DNA of 64,000 nucleotides from Gnetum montanum (Eukaryota > Streptophyta > Gnetopsida > Gnetales > Gnetaceae): assembly GCA_015680685.1 (NCBI GenBank), contig MNCI01005181.1:65846-129845 (forward strand), in the 5' to 3' direction. This document shows positions 46,154 through 57,662 of this stretch, in pieces; the stretch's first letter is position 1, and each line of letters begins with the position of its first letter. The notes beneath the pieces were generated by a model, which saw only the letters and a program-made list of their open reading frames with translations, was not told the DNA's origin and did not search any database. A program made the translations under genes and the position numbers.

Positions 46154-48757
46154 ATGAATTCCATGAACACGTCCACATTTTCCCTGAGCATGGAGGTTGC
46201 TCATCCTATTCAACAAGGAGTAGACATTGAGCAACACCCCAGTCTAGTATGATCTCAATGGTGGTCTCTCAGACTACATAATCAATTACCTAAATATAGC
46301 ACATTAGACAAAGAATAGTACAACTTTCTTTATGCAAAGCTTTAGGAGGGCTTGTCATTAGATCACCAAGAAATAGAAACAAAGTGTAATTTTGAAATCA
46401 TTCATTGAAATGGGAAGGAGTTTCTTCCCACCCCTGATGCAATCATCCTAGTCACCAACACCTTTAGGTGGCTCCTAGACCAACTTATTAGGATGAGTGG
46501 GCTAAAAGAACAAGATGTGATATCAAACTATGATGATCCCCTATAGGATGGACAGGAGGATCTTGAGTCTTGTTCAGGTAGTAGTGTTCCATTTTATGTC
46601 TCTATCCAATAACCTACCTCCACTTTTATGCCACACCAGTCACCTTCCTCTACCTTCTTTGAGGTAGTGGTGACACTTTCGCAACCTAAGTGCACACTTG
46701 TGGTAGCTAGCCACCAAGTCTTGCATGCACAACAAAGTGTAGGACCTTCTACCACTCTCCCCTTCGTCATCTCCTCCTAGTCTATGTAGCCTTCCATGTT
46801 GGCATCCATGATGCTGACACTACCATATGTACATGATACCCATATCTTAGCTGCAAATAAGTCAGATGTCCTTCATCCTAGTCATCTCAGTAGCACCTTC
46901 GACAATAGCCCAAGCCCCAACTGTGTGCTAGGTTGCAACCTTTGTGCCTATGGCATAGTTGTCACACATGCCATAATACATGCAATCGAAGGCTTGAAAA
47001 GCATCACATGTGGTAACAAAATCCACAATTGGGTTGTGGGCCACTTCGATGTCACCACCAATAGCACAACTAGTGCAACCCTTTATGGCATCCTTGAGTT
47101 TAGACCAAGGATTCCAACTCATCCAAAATCTCATGGAGAAGGTTCGATGGCTTAAAGTAGCCAACTCAGAAATGGTCCATGTGATGGACTTCTATAAAGA
47201 TGATCCCATTAGTCCTATGGTCTTAGAACTAACTTTGCCTCCTAAGGTCCAACTTCCAAAAAATACAATGGTGATGAGGATCCCAACACCCACCTGGTAA
47301 CTTTCCATTCTAAATTCTTTCTTTTGCAAGTGTGGACACATGTAATCATCCATGTCTTTGCCATGTACTTGACTAGCAAAGCTCTCGATTGGTACCTTGC
47401 ACTTCCTAGAGCTTCCATTTTGACTTTGGAGGAGCTACTCAGCTAATTTGTGATCCACTTCAAGTACAACTTGAAGCCCAAGGCCACTCTAGACCAACTA
47501 ATGAACATCAAGCAAGGGGCACTAGAGTTGATACAAAAATTTATACAACTTTGGAGTGATTTCCTCAATGAAATTCATGAGTCGATAGTAGAAAATTATC
47601 TTCTAGCTATCTTTAAGGGCATAGTAAATGACTTTATCAAGTCAAAGTTGTACTACTTAGCCCTACATTCTCTCAACCAAGTTGTTGCTTAAACAAAGAG
47701 AATACAAGACATAGTGGAACTTAGTAAGGACCTATTCTATGTGGCCTACAAAAACACACATGTAGAAAAGAATAAAGAAAAGAGGAAGGCCACAATAACC
47801 ATTATAGTTATGGCTGATGAAACCAAATCCAACAACACTATGCCAAAGGCCAAGGCACCTAAAGCCCTAGCCAACAACAAGGCATCAGGTTCTAGCATGG
47901 TGGGAACCAACAAACCTACATCATCAATGGCCATGGGGCAAGTTCCCCAAAGGCCAAACTTTGAGTGCAAGGATCACTCAAAGTACACCCCCTTGCCCAT
48001 CAAGCTATTAAAGCTCTTAAACTAGTTTCTTAGTGCTGGATGCATTCAACATGAACAAATGTTTTAGGATGCATGAAGATGCCATGAGAGGTACTATGAA
48101 GTCTTTAAAAACCCTTATACAACTATGTCAAATGAGCCCTTCATCCCTAAATACTTTAGATTGGATAGATTCTACAACTACCACTAGTTGCATGGCCATC
48201 ACATAGACTACTACTTGGCATTGAAAGATGACATTCAATGCATGATTAATTAAGGCAAACTGGTCCTTGATGAAAGTAGTCTTGTATAGCTAGAAAACCA
48301 ATCCATGAAGGTCTACAAAGACCCACTCAATGCCAGTAGTACAAGGTATATCATCAATGCCATTAGTGTTGATGACAATGCAGAACTAGCACATGAATCA
48401 TTTGTGGTTTGTGTGCCCTCTAGTGGCACTAGGACCTCAACGTCAACTAGATCATAGTCCTCTTTCATCATCAAAGAACCACCTTGAGCACCCATGACAC
48501 CCTTTGTGTGTAGGGCCCCACAACACGTTGTAGCAATGGTAACCCAGACACCTTTTGTCATTAGGATGCTAAGACGTGCAAACCCCCCACCTGCCCGAGG
48601 TCCAATGGTGGGAACTATGTCACAAGCTACTCATCCAAAATCATACCCTAAGAGATGTGATGAGAGACTTGCTAATAAAATGATAAGGAAGCACATGGAT
48701 CTGGGTCCTCCTAAGCCCATCCCTTTGTCAGCCATCCCCATGGCCTCGTCATCTTAG
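46154..48757 (+). pseudogene. Element C gag
   Basis: Starts at the Met at 46154 (MNSMNTSTFSLSM). EYNFLYAKL-like block, then the capsid region (FKYNLKPKATLDQLMNIKQG, FKGIVNDFIKSKLYYLAL), linker NFECKDHSKYTPLPIK and the knuckle region (YNYH-LHGHHIDYY, Cys residues lost). Many stops. Frames are short, consistent with age. Confidence 0.8.
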
Positions 48758-48869
48758 GCTACCAACACAAATGCAAATAGCCAATAGACAAGTGTTGAGG
48801 CTCAAAAGCCCACTACACAACCAAAATTCAAATCTCCTCCCTAGGATATTTATGTCTTAGGATGCATGG

Positions 48870-49557
48870 AGGAGGTAAAAGCCACCAAAATAATAGATGA
48901 TGGAAAAGATTTCTTGAACACGCTAGCATAAGTTAAACAGGCTCTAAAACAAAAAAACATAACTTTGAGCCTATATGACTTGATTATGACCTCTTCTATT
49001 CATCATGAGGCATTGGCATGCATGTGGGTTTCTATTCCTATTAAGGAAGATATTCCAGAAAATGAAAAGGCCATTCATGCCATAATGCTTCCACTCGTAA
49101 CCAAAGATCCAAGGTCAACACCCTTGACATTTTATGATGAGGTAATCAAAGCTAACCTTGAAGAGGGTTAGGTAACCATTGCACCCATGTTTATAATAAT
49201 TCATGTAGGCCAATATAAAATTCATAGGATGCATGTTAATGACAGGGTGGCAACCAATGTCATTCCATTCCCTATTGTTAACAAGCTTGGCCTAGTTGAT
49301 CAAATCAAGTCAACAAAAACAACATTCTTGAAATCCTTTAATGGAATGCACATTGTTGTAAAAGGAACAATCACAATAGATTTTGTGGTAGGGAAGTAAT
49401 TTCTCACTAATGTTGAATTCATTATAGTTGAAGAAATGTCTAAATTCAATCTAATCCTAGGGAGGTCTTGGCTAGCCTAGCTATGGGCTATTTCTTCACC
49501 TATTTACCAAGAGATCCATTTGTCCTATAAGGATGGTGAGGTAGTGGTCTATGATCA
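48870..49557 (+). pseudogene. Element C protease
   Basis: VKQALKQKNITLSLYDLIM, then NVIPFPIVNKLGLVDQI with the active site mutated (HVNDRVATN, catalytic Asp-x-Gly lost), then FIIVEEMSKFNLILGRSWLA. Ends at a short tandem duplication, beyond which all pol is missing. Confidence 0.75.
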
Positions 49558-49602
49558 CAACATAAAGCCCCCACCCATGATGGTGAGGTAGTGGTCTATG
49601 AT
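49533..49602 (+). repeat. Tandem duplication at the pol deletion point of C
   Basis: ATGGTGAGGTAGTGGTCTAT occurs at 49533 and again 45 bp later. The second copy leads into the CTGCTATGACCTTAAACTA motif. It marks the join between protease and the post-integrase region. Confidence 0.7.
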
Positions 49603-49604
49603 CC

Positions 49605-49795
49605 ATGCATGGTCTGCTATGACCTTAAACTACCCATCCATCATCCATTACAATGTTAAACTAGCATAGTAGTCTGCTAGGATCTCAAACTAGCACATCA
49701 CCATATACATGGACCTTAAACTAGGTTCATGGTCAGTTAGGACTTTAAACTAGCAAAACATGTGGTCTACCAGGACCTAAAGCTAGGTTCATAAT
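49605..49795 (+). repeat. CCTTAAACTAG motif cluster in C 3' region
   Basis: About five copies of (GGTCTGCTAGGA)CCTTAAACTAG at 35-45 bp spacing. B (29640-29720) and E (54862-54955) have similar clusters after integrase, so this is a family 3' feature and the likely seed of the A and B arrays. Confidence 0.7.
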
Positions 49796-51160
49796 TCAAC
49801 ATCCATAGTTCAACACACATAATTCTATAAACAAGTGAGCATGAATACTTCCAATCCTCTGTCGCCTACCCACACCTCTCGAGAAGGATGGGGTGGGGTG
49901 TTACAATTCCAAAATGAAGTTTACGTTATGAAGGAAAAATCCACTAGAGCACTTACAATGTTACCATCCTCGACATCTTGCTGACCTTTTGAAGCTACTG
50001 CCATCATCACGAATCATCTTAGTCGGATCTCTCACTATCAGCATCACTCATCGAAGAACCAAAGGTATTGTGGCCAAGCCATAGCACTACCATCCTCTAG
50101 CCCCCATCATTGCCTAGGCTTGGAAGATCATCCAACACCATGGCCCCCCACTAGGTTTCTTGGCTCCTATCTTTGGTGAGAACTCCTGAGCACCTACATT
50201 GCTAACACCTTTAGCCACTTCAATGCCCACTTCTGGTGTCGCTGCTAGAGCTTTTAAAGCTTGCTACCATTGATGCCTACACCGTCCTTCCTACTTTGGA
50301 CACTACATGCACATACAATTGACATAGCACTCATAGCCCTTATAGTGCCCTTGCAAATGGGACTTTGTCTTCACCTCACATGGTGTGGTTACTTTTTCTT
50401 GTTTTCTTTATGTTGTGTTTGTAGAATGAAGCCTCAGTGGCATTATTCAAGGGTGTGTTTCATCATGATAGAAATTCACCATGCTACTCCAATGTGTTCA
50501 TTTTGGCTTGCTATGCTACTCTAGAGTGCACATCCCTATCGCCCCTCTAGCCAGTTCACCTCTACCACTTGATCTTGCATTCTTCCACACTCCCTACAGG
50601 CTTCCCTAATGCACATGGAATCTTTCCTACAATTAACTACAAAACCCATGATGGACATAATGCAACTCATCCCATGGGGAGCATTTGTGGGCTAGTCAAA
50701 GCCCCAAGTAGATGTAACACAACTCATCCTAGGGAGGAAACACCTATCCTGTAGATGCGATGCGGTTACCTCTAACCAAATTTTGTTGAGTGGCGCATAG
50801 TCTGCCCAACAAAAAAGCATAAGCAAAGAAAAAGGAAAAGAGAAACAAAATAAAAAAATAATATATATATATAACCAAAGAGAAAAAAAGGGGACAAAAT
50901 AAGTGTCTAAGCAAAATAGCAAAATTTTTGTTTCATAATCGGTTGAGCTCCAGATCAACCATCTCACAAGCACTCCGATGAGAGGTCAAAATCCTAAGGG
51001 TAGGCCACCTCCACATGCTAACGCCCTCACAAGTACTCTAACAAGGAATCATGCTTTGGCAACAAGCCATCATGATGCTACATCCTACAGCTACATGCAC
51101 AATGAACATCCTCTACATCCATTGTTCCTTGACACATCCCCCTAACCCATTCCCTATCAT
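49796..51160 (+). other. Element C 3' untranslated region, left of the laccase insert
   Basis: Non-coding; aligns in patches with B 29750-30520. Two GTAACACAACTCATCC-like units at 50658-50745. The ORFs here are chance. Confidence 0.5.
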
Positions 51161-51186
51161 ACTTTATCCCCATAAGCACTCTCAAG
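51161..51186. repeat. 26-bp direct repeat, left of the laccase insert
   Basis: ACTTTATCCCCATAAGCACT plus CTCAAG, repeated exactly at 52245-52270. The shorter word GCACTCTCAA-GAATAGTGA also occurs at 51176 and 52209, giving two nested direct repeats around the insert. Confidence 0.9.
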
Positions 51187-51194
51187 AATAGTGA

Positions 51195-52100
51195 ACTGCC
51201 CTGCCCGAGACGCCAATCCTGCTTGGCGAATGGTGTAACAAAAATCCCATTCACGTCATCAACGCCTCCACGTGCACCGGCGCCTCGCCCAACGTCTGCG
51301 ACGCCTTCACCATTAACGGTCTCCTGGGCGACCAGTACAAACGCTGCCCCAACGCCGCCGACGACGACGGCATCTTCACGCTCCCCGTCAAACCCGGGTC
51401 AACGCAGCTTCTGCGCATGGTCAACGCGGCCGTCAACACGTACCTCTTCTTCGCGGTGGCGGGCCACAAGCTCACTGTGGTGGCTGCCGACGCCTCCTAC
51501 ACCAAGCCCCATACCACCTCCGTCCTCATGCTGGGCCCCGGCCAAACCGCTGACGTGCTGCTAACCGCCAACCGAAGCTGCCACGGCCGGGGCCGGGGCC
51601 CACATTAGCCATGCGCTGTGGGCCCCTCGCAAGGGCACCCGGGTTAAGGTGCTTCGCTACAATGCGTCGGTCCAGATGGTGCAGGGAACCAGCATCTTCG
51701 CCTCCGAGAGCCACCCCCTTCATCTGCACGGCTACGATTTCTACGTCGTCGGCATGGGCAACGGCAACTTCAACCCCAACACCGACACCGCCAACTTTAA
51801 TCTGCTGGATCCGCCCATGCGGAATACCATTACGGTTCCCGTTCAAGGCTGGGCTGCAATCCGTTTCGTCATCGATAACCCTGGTACGTACGCACGTGCT
51901 TGCACTGCTTGGAAATTTTATATTTTGGGATTATGATGACGTGGCCTTATGGTGATGAGTGTGCAGGTGTGTGGCTGATGCACTGCCACCTGGACGGCCA
52001 CTTGGGGTGGGGCCTGGCCACCGCGTTTGTGGTGCCTGCCGGTGCAGGGAGCCCCTTGTTCCGGCTTCAGGCCCCACCACGTGATCTTCCGGCTTGTTGA
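51195..52100 (+). pseudogene. Chimeric laccase pseudogene (multicopper oxidase domains 2 and 3 joined)
   Basis: First part (51195-51580) encodes the start of domain 2: [57 protein letters not shown] and [13 protein letters not shown], as in plant laccases. The frame then breaks at a GC-rich run. From about 51640 in another frame comes domain 3: [26 protein letters not shown], an 83-bp intron (51884-51966, GT-AG), then [16 protein letters not shown] with the type 1 copper ligands, ending RDLPAC and TGA 52098-52100. Domain 1 and most of the middle are missing. Laccases oxidise monolignols in the cell wall; this copy cannot. The retained intron shows it was copied as DNA, not from mRNA. Confidence 0.88.
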
Positions 52101-52244
52101 CACTTTTGCTGCTGTGCTGGCCCCGCCGCCTGCCTCAAAATTTGAATTCAAAGGTTTTATTGCTTTGCTATTTTATTATTGGCTGCACATGTTGTTCATA
52201 GTGAAGGGCACTCTCAAAGAATAGTGACGTGAATAGTGAAGAAT

Positions 52245-52270
52245 ACTTTATCCCCATAAGCACTCTCAAG
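52245..52270. repeat. 26-bp direct repeat, right of the laccase insert
   Basis: Exact copy of 51161-51186. Normal C 3' region resumes after it and runs to the polypurine tract. Confidence 0.9.
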
Positions 52271-52355
52271 CACTAATGAGTAGTGTTGGTTTTTTGTTCA
52301 TTGTGGTGTTTCGTATTCTTTTTCAATGTCTCTTGAGTCAATCCTCTAGATGTCA

Positions 52356-52371
52356 ACAAAGAGGGGCAAAA
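52356..52371 (+). promoter_or_regulatory. Element C polypurine tract
   Basis: ACAAAGAGGGGCAAAA immediately before the 3' LTR. Confidence 0.8.
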
Positions 52372-53766
52372 TGAAACACCACCAATTTTAGGCTTTTGCA
52401 GTTCAACGGTAAATTTATCTTAAGTGTTAAAACATGGCAATTTTTTTCTATGTCTAGTGTTACACTCTAGCATAGCCAGCATAGCATACATTGATCCCTA
52501 TTTTTCAGTATTTTTCTAAGTGTTAACAGCAATCCCATGAAAATTTTTCTAAGTATCCTACTACACTTTCAATCTCCCCCACTACACTCCCCGACGTAGC
52601 TAGTGTAGCACACACTTCCATGGCTAGTTTGCCCAAGTATCAAGCCAAAAGTTATCAAGGGTTTCTTGGAATGGATGAAATAATTTGAAAAATTTTCTAT
52701 CTCCTAGGCCATCACACTTGCTATGCTCCCTAGCGTACCTAGCTTAACACATGTCCTAGTAGCCAGCTTGCCCAAGTACTAGGCTAAAGGCTATCAAAAT
52801 TGCTCAAGATGGAAAAAATAGTTTGGCAAATTTTCTATCTTTCAAGCTATTACACTCTGCTATGCTCCATAGCATAGCCAACGTGACTCAAGTTCTAGTG
52901 CATAATTTTTTTTAAGTGTTGAACAAAGATCTATCAAGCTAGCTTGACATGGAAGACGAATTTAGCATATTTCCTAACTTTCCAGGCTACCTCTCTTGCT
53001 ATGCCCCAGAGCGTAGCCAGTGCACTATGAAGAAAGACTACAAATTTCATCAAAATTTGACTAAGTATCCCTACTATGCTCTGTTACACTCACTAGTGTA
53101 GCCAACATAACCAATCTGATACATCAAAAATGTGCAAATTTTCACTAAGTGTTGTGTTACGCTCTAGAGCATAGATAGCTTGACACTAGAGAAAAGCCTC
53201 CAATAGCCTCAAAAAGAATCCAAAACTTAACATTTGCCTTTGTCACAGCTCCAACATCACTCAAATAGCCAAGATCAATAGTTTTCATTTTTTTATACCC
53301 CCATTGATCCCCAAAATTATTCCTATACTTGACCCTACTTGAAAGAGGGGAAAGATGTAGTCCTAAAGCGTACCCTCCAAGTTGTACTATTTTGACACTA
53401 TTTGTAGGTGCATTTCTTGGTTCTCAAGCTCTATTTCATTTCTTTTCTAGGCATTTTTCTCTAATATTAATCATAACTCTTGGATTTCTCCATTTTTCAA
53501 TACATGTTTGCATGCTCACATCACTCTTGTCGAGTTGAGCCTCTCTTGCACAGTCTTACTTGCTGTCCCAGTGTTTGCATGTAACATTCTACAAATCCTT
53601 CTTACAAATGGTCATTTTAACACCACATAAGTTCCTATCTAATCAACTAGACTATTTAGGGTACCTCATTTTTGTTTTCTAGCATGGCCCTCACACAGAT
53701 TAAGGGTTAGGTTGTTCACCAGTCAACCTCTCGATGTTCTAGCCATCGACGTTTTCAGACATCACA
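52372..53766 (+). repeat. Element C 3' LTR with internal deletion
   Basis: 1,395 bp. Aligns with the 5' LTR up to TTTGTAGGTGCA (about 53412), then skips to the region matching 45313 onward, losing about 520 bp including the TATA box. Ends GACATCACA, then GTCAT. Confidence 0.9.
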
Positions 53767-53771
53767 GTCAT
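53767..53771. repeat. Target site duplication of element C, right copy (GTCAT)
   Basis: Matches 43788-43792; E integrase frame resumes here. Confidence 0.9.
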
Positions 53772-54812
53772 GAGGATGTTTGTGGTGGGCATATAGGACC
53801 TAGGGCCATGAACACTAAGATTAGATAGTTAGGTTATTACTAGTCTTATATGAAAAATTATTATAAGTAGAAGGTAAAAACTTATGACACATGCCAATGG
53901 CATAGCAACCTCATACACCTACCACTAATTGAGTTACATACTACTTAAATTACTTGGTCATTCCAATGGTGGGGGTTAGATACCATTGAACCTATAACAC
54001 CTAAGTCTTCTATAGGACATAGCTTCATTATTACTACAAATGAATACTTTACTAAGTAGGTTGAAGTTATTCCCCTAAGCAAGACTATGCCTGAATAAGT
54101 TTGTAAATTTATCTTGGACAACATAATAGCTCATTTTAGTATACTTATAACCATAGTCATAGGCAATGGACCATATTTTAGTAGCCAAGAAATGGAGAAT
54201 TTCTATCATGACCTAAGAATTAAGTACTCTTTCTTGTCACCTTATTACCCTCTAGCCAATGGACAAGTTGAAGTAATCAACAAGGCCATCATCAACTTAC
54301 TTAAGAAGATGCTCAATAATAGTAGGTGTAAATGGCATGAATGACTTGTCCATGAACTTTGAACCTATAGAATGACATACCATATCACAACAGGCATGAC
54401 CTCTTATAGTTTTTTTTATAGTTTTGAAGTTATTCTACCTCTTGAATTATAGGTACCATTACTTCGAGTGGCCTTATCTAACTTCATCAATAATGAGCAA
54501 AGCAAGGAGTTAAGAACCATGCACTTGGAGTCAGTAGAGGAGAAATGGGTGCAAATGATTGTTCTCATTAAGTGTTATCAAGAGAGGAAGAAATGGAAAC
54601 ACCATCACAACCTAGGGAATCATAAGATCAAGGAAGGAGACCTAGTCCTTAAGGTCATTTGTGAGCATGTGGATAGATTCTTAGTCAACTAGGAAGGATC
54701 TTTCTTGGTGATCAAGGCCTATGACAACAAGGCCTACTGAATAGCATACATGAATGGGAATTTGCTAGCCAATCTAGTTAATCATTCTTATCTCAAACCA
54801 TACTACATGTAG
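53772..54812 (+). pseudogene. Element E integrase, main part right of C
   Basis: EDVCGGHIGPRAMNTKIR completes the zinc finger with C. Core: WWGLDTIEPI-like first Asp, second site IGNGPYFSS (Asp lost), then YYPLANGQVEVINKAIINLLKKML. C-terminal domain KIKEGDLVLKVICEHVDRFLVN, then SYLKPYYM ending at TAG 54810-54812. Several stops. Confidence 0.8.
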
Positions 54813-55782
54813 CCTATAGTGGCCACAATATTGATGACCATCAATAAGTGAGCCCAATCTCTACAGTTTACTAAGACCTTAAACTAACACCATGGCCTAC
54901 TAAGGCCTTAAACATGTAATGTAGCCTGCCAGGGCCTTCAACTAGCAACATGTGACCTTGAATAGCTAGATTTGCTAAATCATCCTTCTTGGCCTAATGT
55001 ATCTTGTTGTAATAACATGATTTCTCTCTTTGGTTTTCTGGCACTCTTAGAGTTATGTTTGCAGGATGGAGCCTGGAACCATCACAAGAGTACAACTTAT
55101 CATTATAGCAAGTCATCACATAACCTTGATGTACAAAGTTTATCCAAGAGTTCTTGTTCCACATTGTTTCCTTTGAACCCAACCCTGTAGCTTGAATATA
55201 ACCATCCATACCTTGAGCAACAACATGGACCTATGCTGACACTCATGCATCATGGCTATATGACATCCCTTTGTTGTGCTTTAACTCCAAGTCCACTTGA
55301 ATGTAACACACCTCATTCAATGGAAAAACACTACGTCCATTGAGTGTAACACACCTTGTACTATGGGAAAACTCCAAGTCCACATGAACGTAACACACCT
55401 CATTCAACGTGAAAACACTAAGTCCATTCAATGTAACACAACTCACTTAATAGGAATCCTACATTAAAAATCAACCTTCGCAAAGAGAACATTGCCTTGA
55501 AGTGAAGTGTTAGTTCTTCAAACACATCTGTTAAGTGAACCACACTTCTAAATACAAAGTGTATAGCCTAAACTATTTAACCAATACTTGTTAGCCTTCA
55601 TGACCATTACTTTGTAACCTCATTACTATTTCATCATCATAGTCTCACTTCATCATCATGAACACTCTTAAGCATAGTTTGATACTATTGAATCAAGCAT
55701 AGAGAAGAGAAATTAGTGATAGACTTGCAATGGTGTTTGGTATTCTTTTTCAATCTCTCTGGGTCAGAACTCTAGACATCAA
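54813..55782 (+). other. Element E 3' untranslated region with tandem motifs
   Basis: CCTTAAACTAA-type motifs at 54862-54955, then at 55295-55450 four GTAACACACCTCATTCAATG-like units separated by AAAACACTAAGTCCATT. The units are relatives of the B and C GTAACACA(G/A)CTC motif. No gene. Confidence 0.6.
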
Positions 55783-55796
55783 CAAATAGGGGCCAA
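55783..55796 (+). promoter_or_regulatory. Element E polypurine tract
   Basis: AAATAGGGGCCAA before the LTR start, corresponding to the B and C tracts. Confidence 0.65.
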
Positions 55797-57662
55797 TCAA
55801 ACACCATCAAAATTCATGTCACAAATCCTACTTTTCATCTTGAGGTAAAGTTTCATTATAAATGTAAGATATGTAGTACAGAAGATACAATATTGCATGC
55901 TTCAAATTTTTGAAGCTGAAAACACTTTAACAATTGTTATTACCTCATTTCCCAACTAGAAATAGGTATCCCATGTCCATATCTAGACTTGGAAAGGTCA
56001 AAAATGCCTTTAGAGTGGTTAAAAATGGTGTTTTCATGAGTTTTTGTAGGGGTATATCCCTAACTATGCTAGAGCCATCTTTAATAGGCACAATAGTCAC
56101 AATAGCCATAGTAGCTACAATAGGCAACATAGTCATCACCAAGACTAGCAAGAGATGTAATGGTGGCATTGTTGGGATGGTCATTTCTTCAACAACAACC
56201 AATGCATACATCCCAAATCAACAATAGCTAGACAATAGTCTTCATCAAACATGGCACTTTCTAGTGGGTTCCACCATTTCTACAATTTCCATCTATCTTT
56301 TTGTTTCCAAATACTTTTTCATTTTCCATTTCCAAAACCTTAGGTAAAGTCACAAAAACCTATTTACTATTTCTAGTAAATGGATGAGTTTTATGGGTGT
56401 AGTCCATTTTGGACTTATGACAAATACCAACTACACTGGCAATAGTTGACTAACTACGTTAGCAGTAGTTAACTAACTACATTGGCAATAGTTGGCTAAC
56501 TACACTAAGTAGTAGTTGGCTGACTATGCTATCAATAGTTGGCTAACTACACTAGTAGTAGTTGGCTCACTACGTTGAGTATTAGTTGACAAACTATGTT
56601 GGCAATCGTAGCCACTAGAACCCATAATCAATGTTAATTTATTAGTATTCAATGGAAATCTATAGTAGGTCAAAAAATGGCAACCCTAACCTATAAAAAC
56701 CTAACGTTGATAGCATTTCTAGGTTTTGAATGTTTTCATTTGGCATCATGTACACTAGTTGGCATTCTTGAGCATTCACACATATTTAGAATTTTGGTGC
56801 TATGAGCACTTTGCCGCTTAGCATTTTCAAAATCATACTACAAAAAATACCATTTTTCCCACTTCTAGTTATCGCATCCATCATCCATCAAATCCATTTA
56901 CAATCCACATAAATTTCTAGTAGAAAAAACTAGCACTACGCTGGGTGTGAACATGCCCACATAGTTGTCATTTCCATTGGAGGTACAAACCCTATCCCAT
57001 CTCCATCTCCATTGGCAATCACCAAGATCCTTTACAATTGTTACATCCTCACCTGGTAGTGTTGCTTAGTGGAAGAAACTGGGACTACATTAGCTACAAA
57101 TACTTCCACGTAGTTTCCATTACCCCAAATGTGTTATGCCAATCCCATTCCCATGTAGCCAATCTAATAAAACTGATGGAAACTTGTAATAGGATGAAAT
57201 AGAAAAGGAACTAGATCATGAAGGCAACTCTTTCCAATGGACTTTCAGCTGGAACAAGCAACTTCTTGTGCCCTTGGAACAAACCTATATACCATGAACT
57301 CAATCTTCATTTATATTCTTTTATAAATTTATTAGTTCATGTTGTGCAATTTTTGATTTCTTTTTTCATTTTTACACTTATTTTATGTAACTATAATTCC
57401 ATTTCCCATCTCCATTTTTAGTAGGTCACTTTTGTTTATGTTTCCATTTTTAATATGCCACTTTTATTTACATTTCCAATGATTTTTAAGATTAATTTTC
57501 CAAAACAATTCCCATTTTGTATTTCATAAGTCCCTGGGTGATTTGCTAGATCATTCAAGGTATCTCAGATCCTACTTTTGATGAGGCCATGCAGGTTCAT
57601 GGGTTGAAGCTACTATGCCAAATCTCTGCACTTTCTAGTGATCAATTTCTCTAGTTGCAACA
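55797..57662 (+). repeat. Element E 3' LTR
   Basis: About 1,866 bp. Starts TCAAACACCATC (TG decayed to TC) and ends AGTTGCAACA, as the B LTR does. TATA-like CTATAAAAACC at 56691-56701. Directly followed by a minus-strand gag (element F). Confidence 0.78.
56432..56612 (+). repeat. ~30-bp tandem repeat in the E LTR
   Basis: Six degenerate units of AGTAGTTGGCTAACTACACT type. Upstream of the TATA-like site by about 80 bp. Confidence 0.7.

Larger units (their letters stand above)
43793..53766 (+). mobile_element. Element C: Tat-lineage derivative lacking RT, RNase H and integrase
   Basis: 9,974 bp with LTRs 43793-45672 and 52372-53766, gag and protease but no other pol domain and no antisense gene; the 3' untranslated region follows protease directly at about 49600. 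It must have depended on other elements for movement. Inserted in E integrase with target duplication GTCAT. A laccase fragment lies in its 3' region. Confidence 0.88.
35970..57662 (+). mobile_element. Element E: Tat-lineage Ty3 element, 5' part missing, interrupted by C
   Basis: Plus-strand order: antisense gene (minus), repeat array, RT, RNase H, integrase (split by C), 3' region, polypurine tract and 3' LTR (55797-57662). Gag, protease and 5' LTR are not found. It is strongly decayed and CpG-poor. Its 3' LTR abuts a minus-strand gag (element F), so E was inserted in F. Confidence 0.75.

Noticed and set aside
51223-51564. Ser/Thr/Pro-rich 113-codon ORF in the laccase fragment
   Set aside because: Out of frame with the laccase domain 2 coding sequence, which reads clearly in another frame.
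51195-52100. A functional laccase gene
   Set aside because: Domain 1 and about half of the remaining protein are absent, with a frame break at the join.
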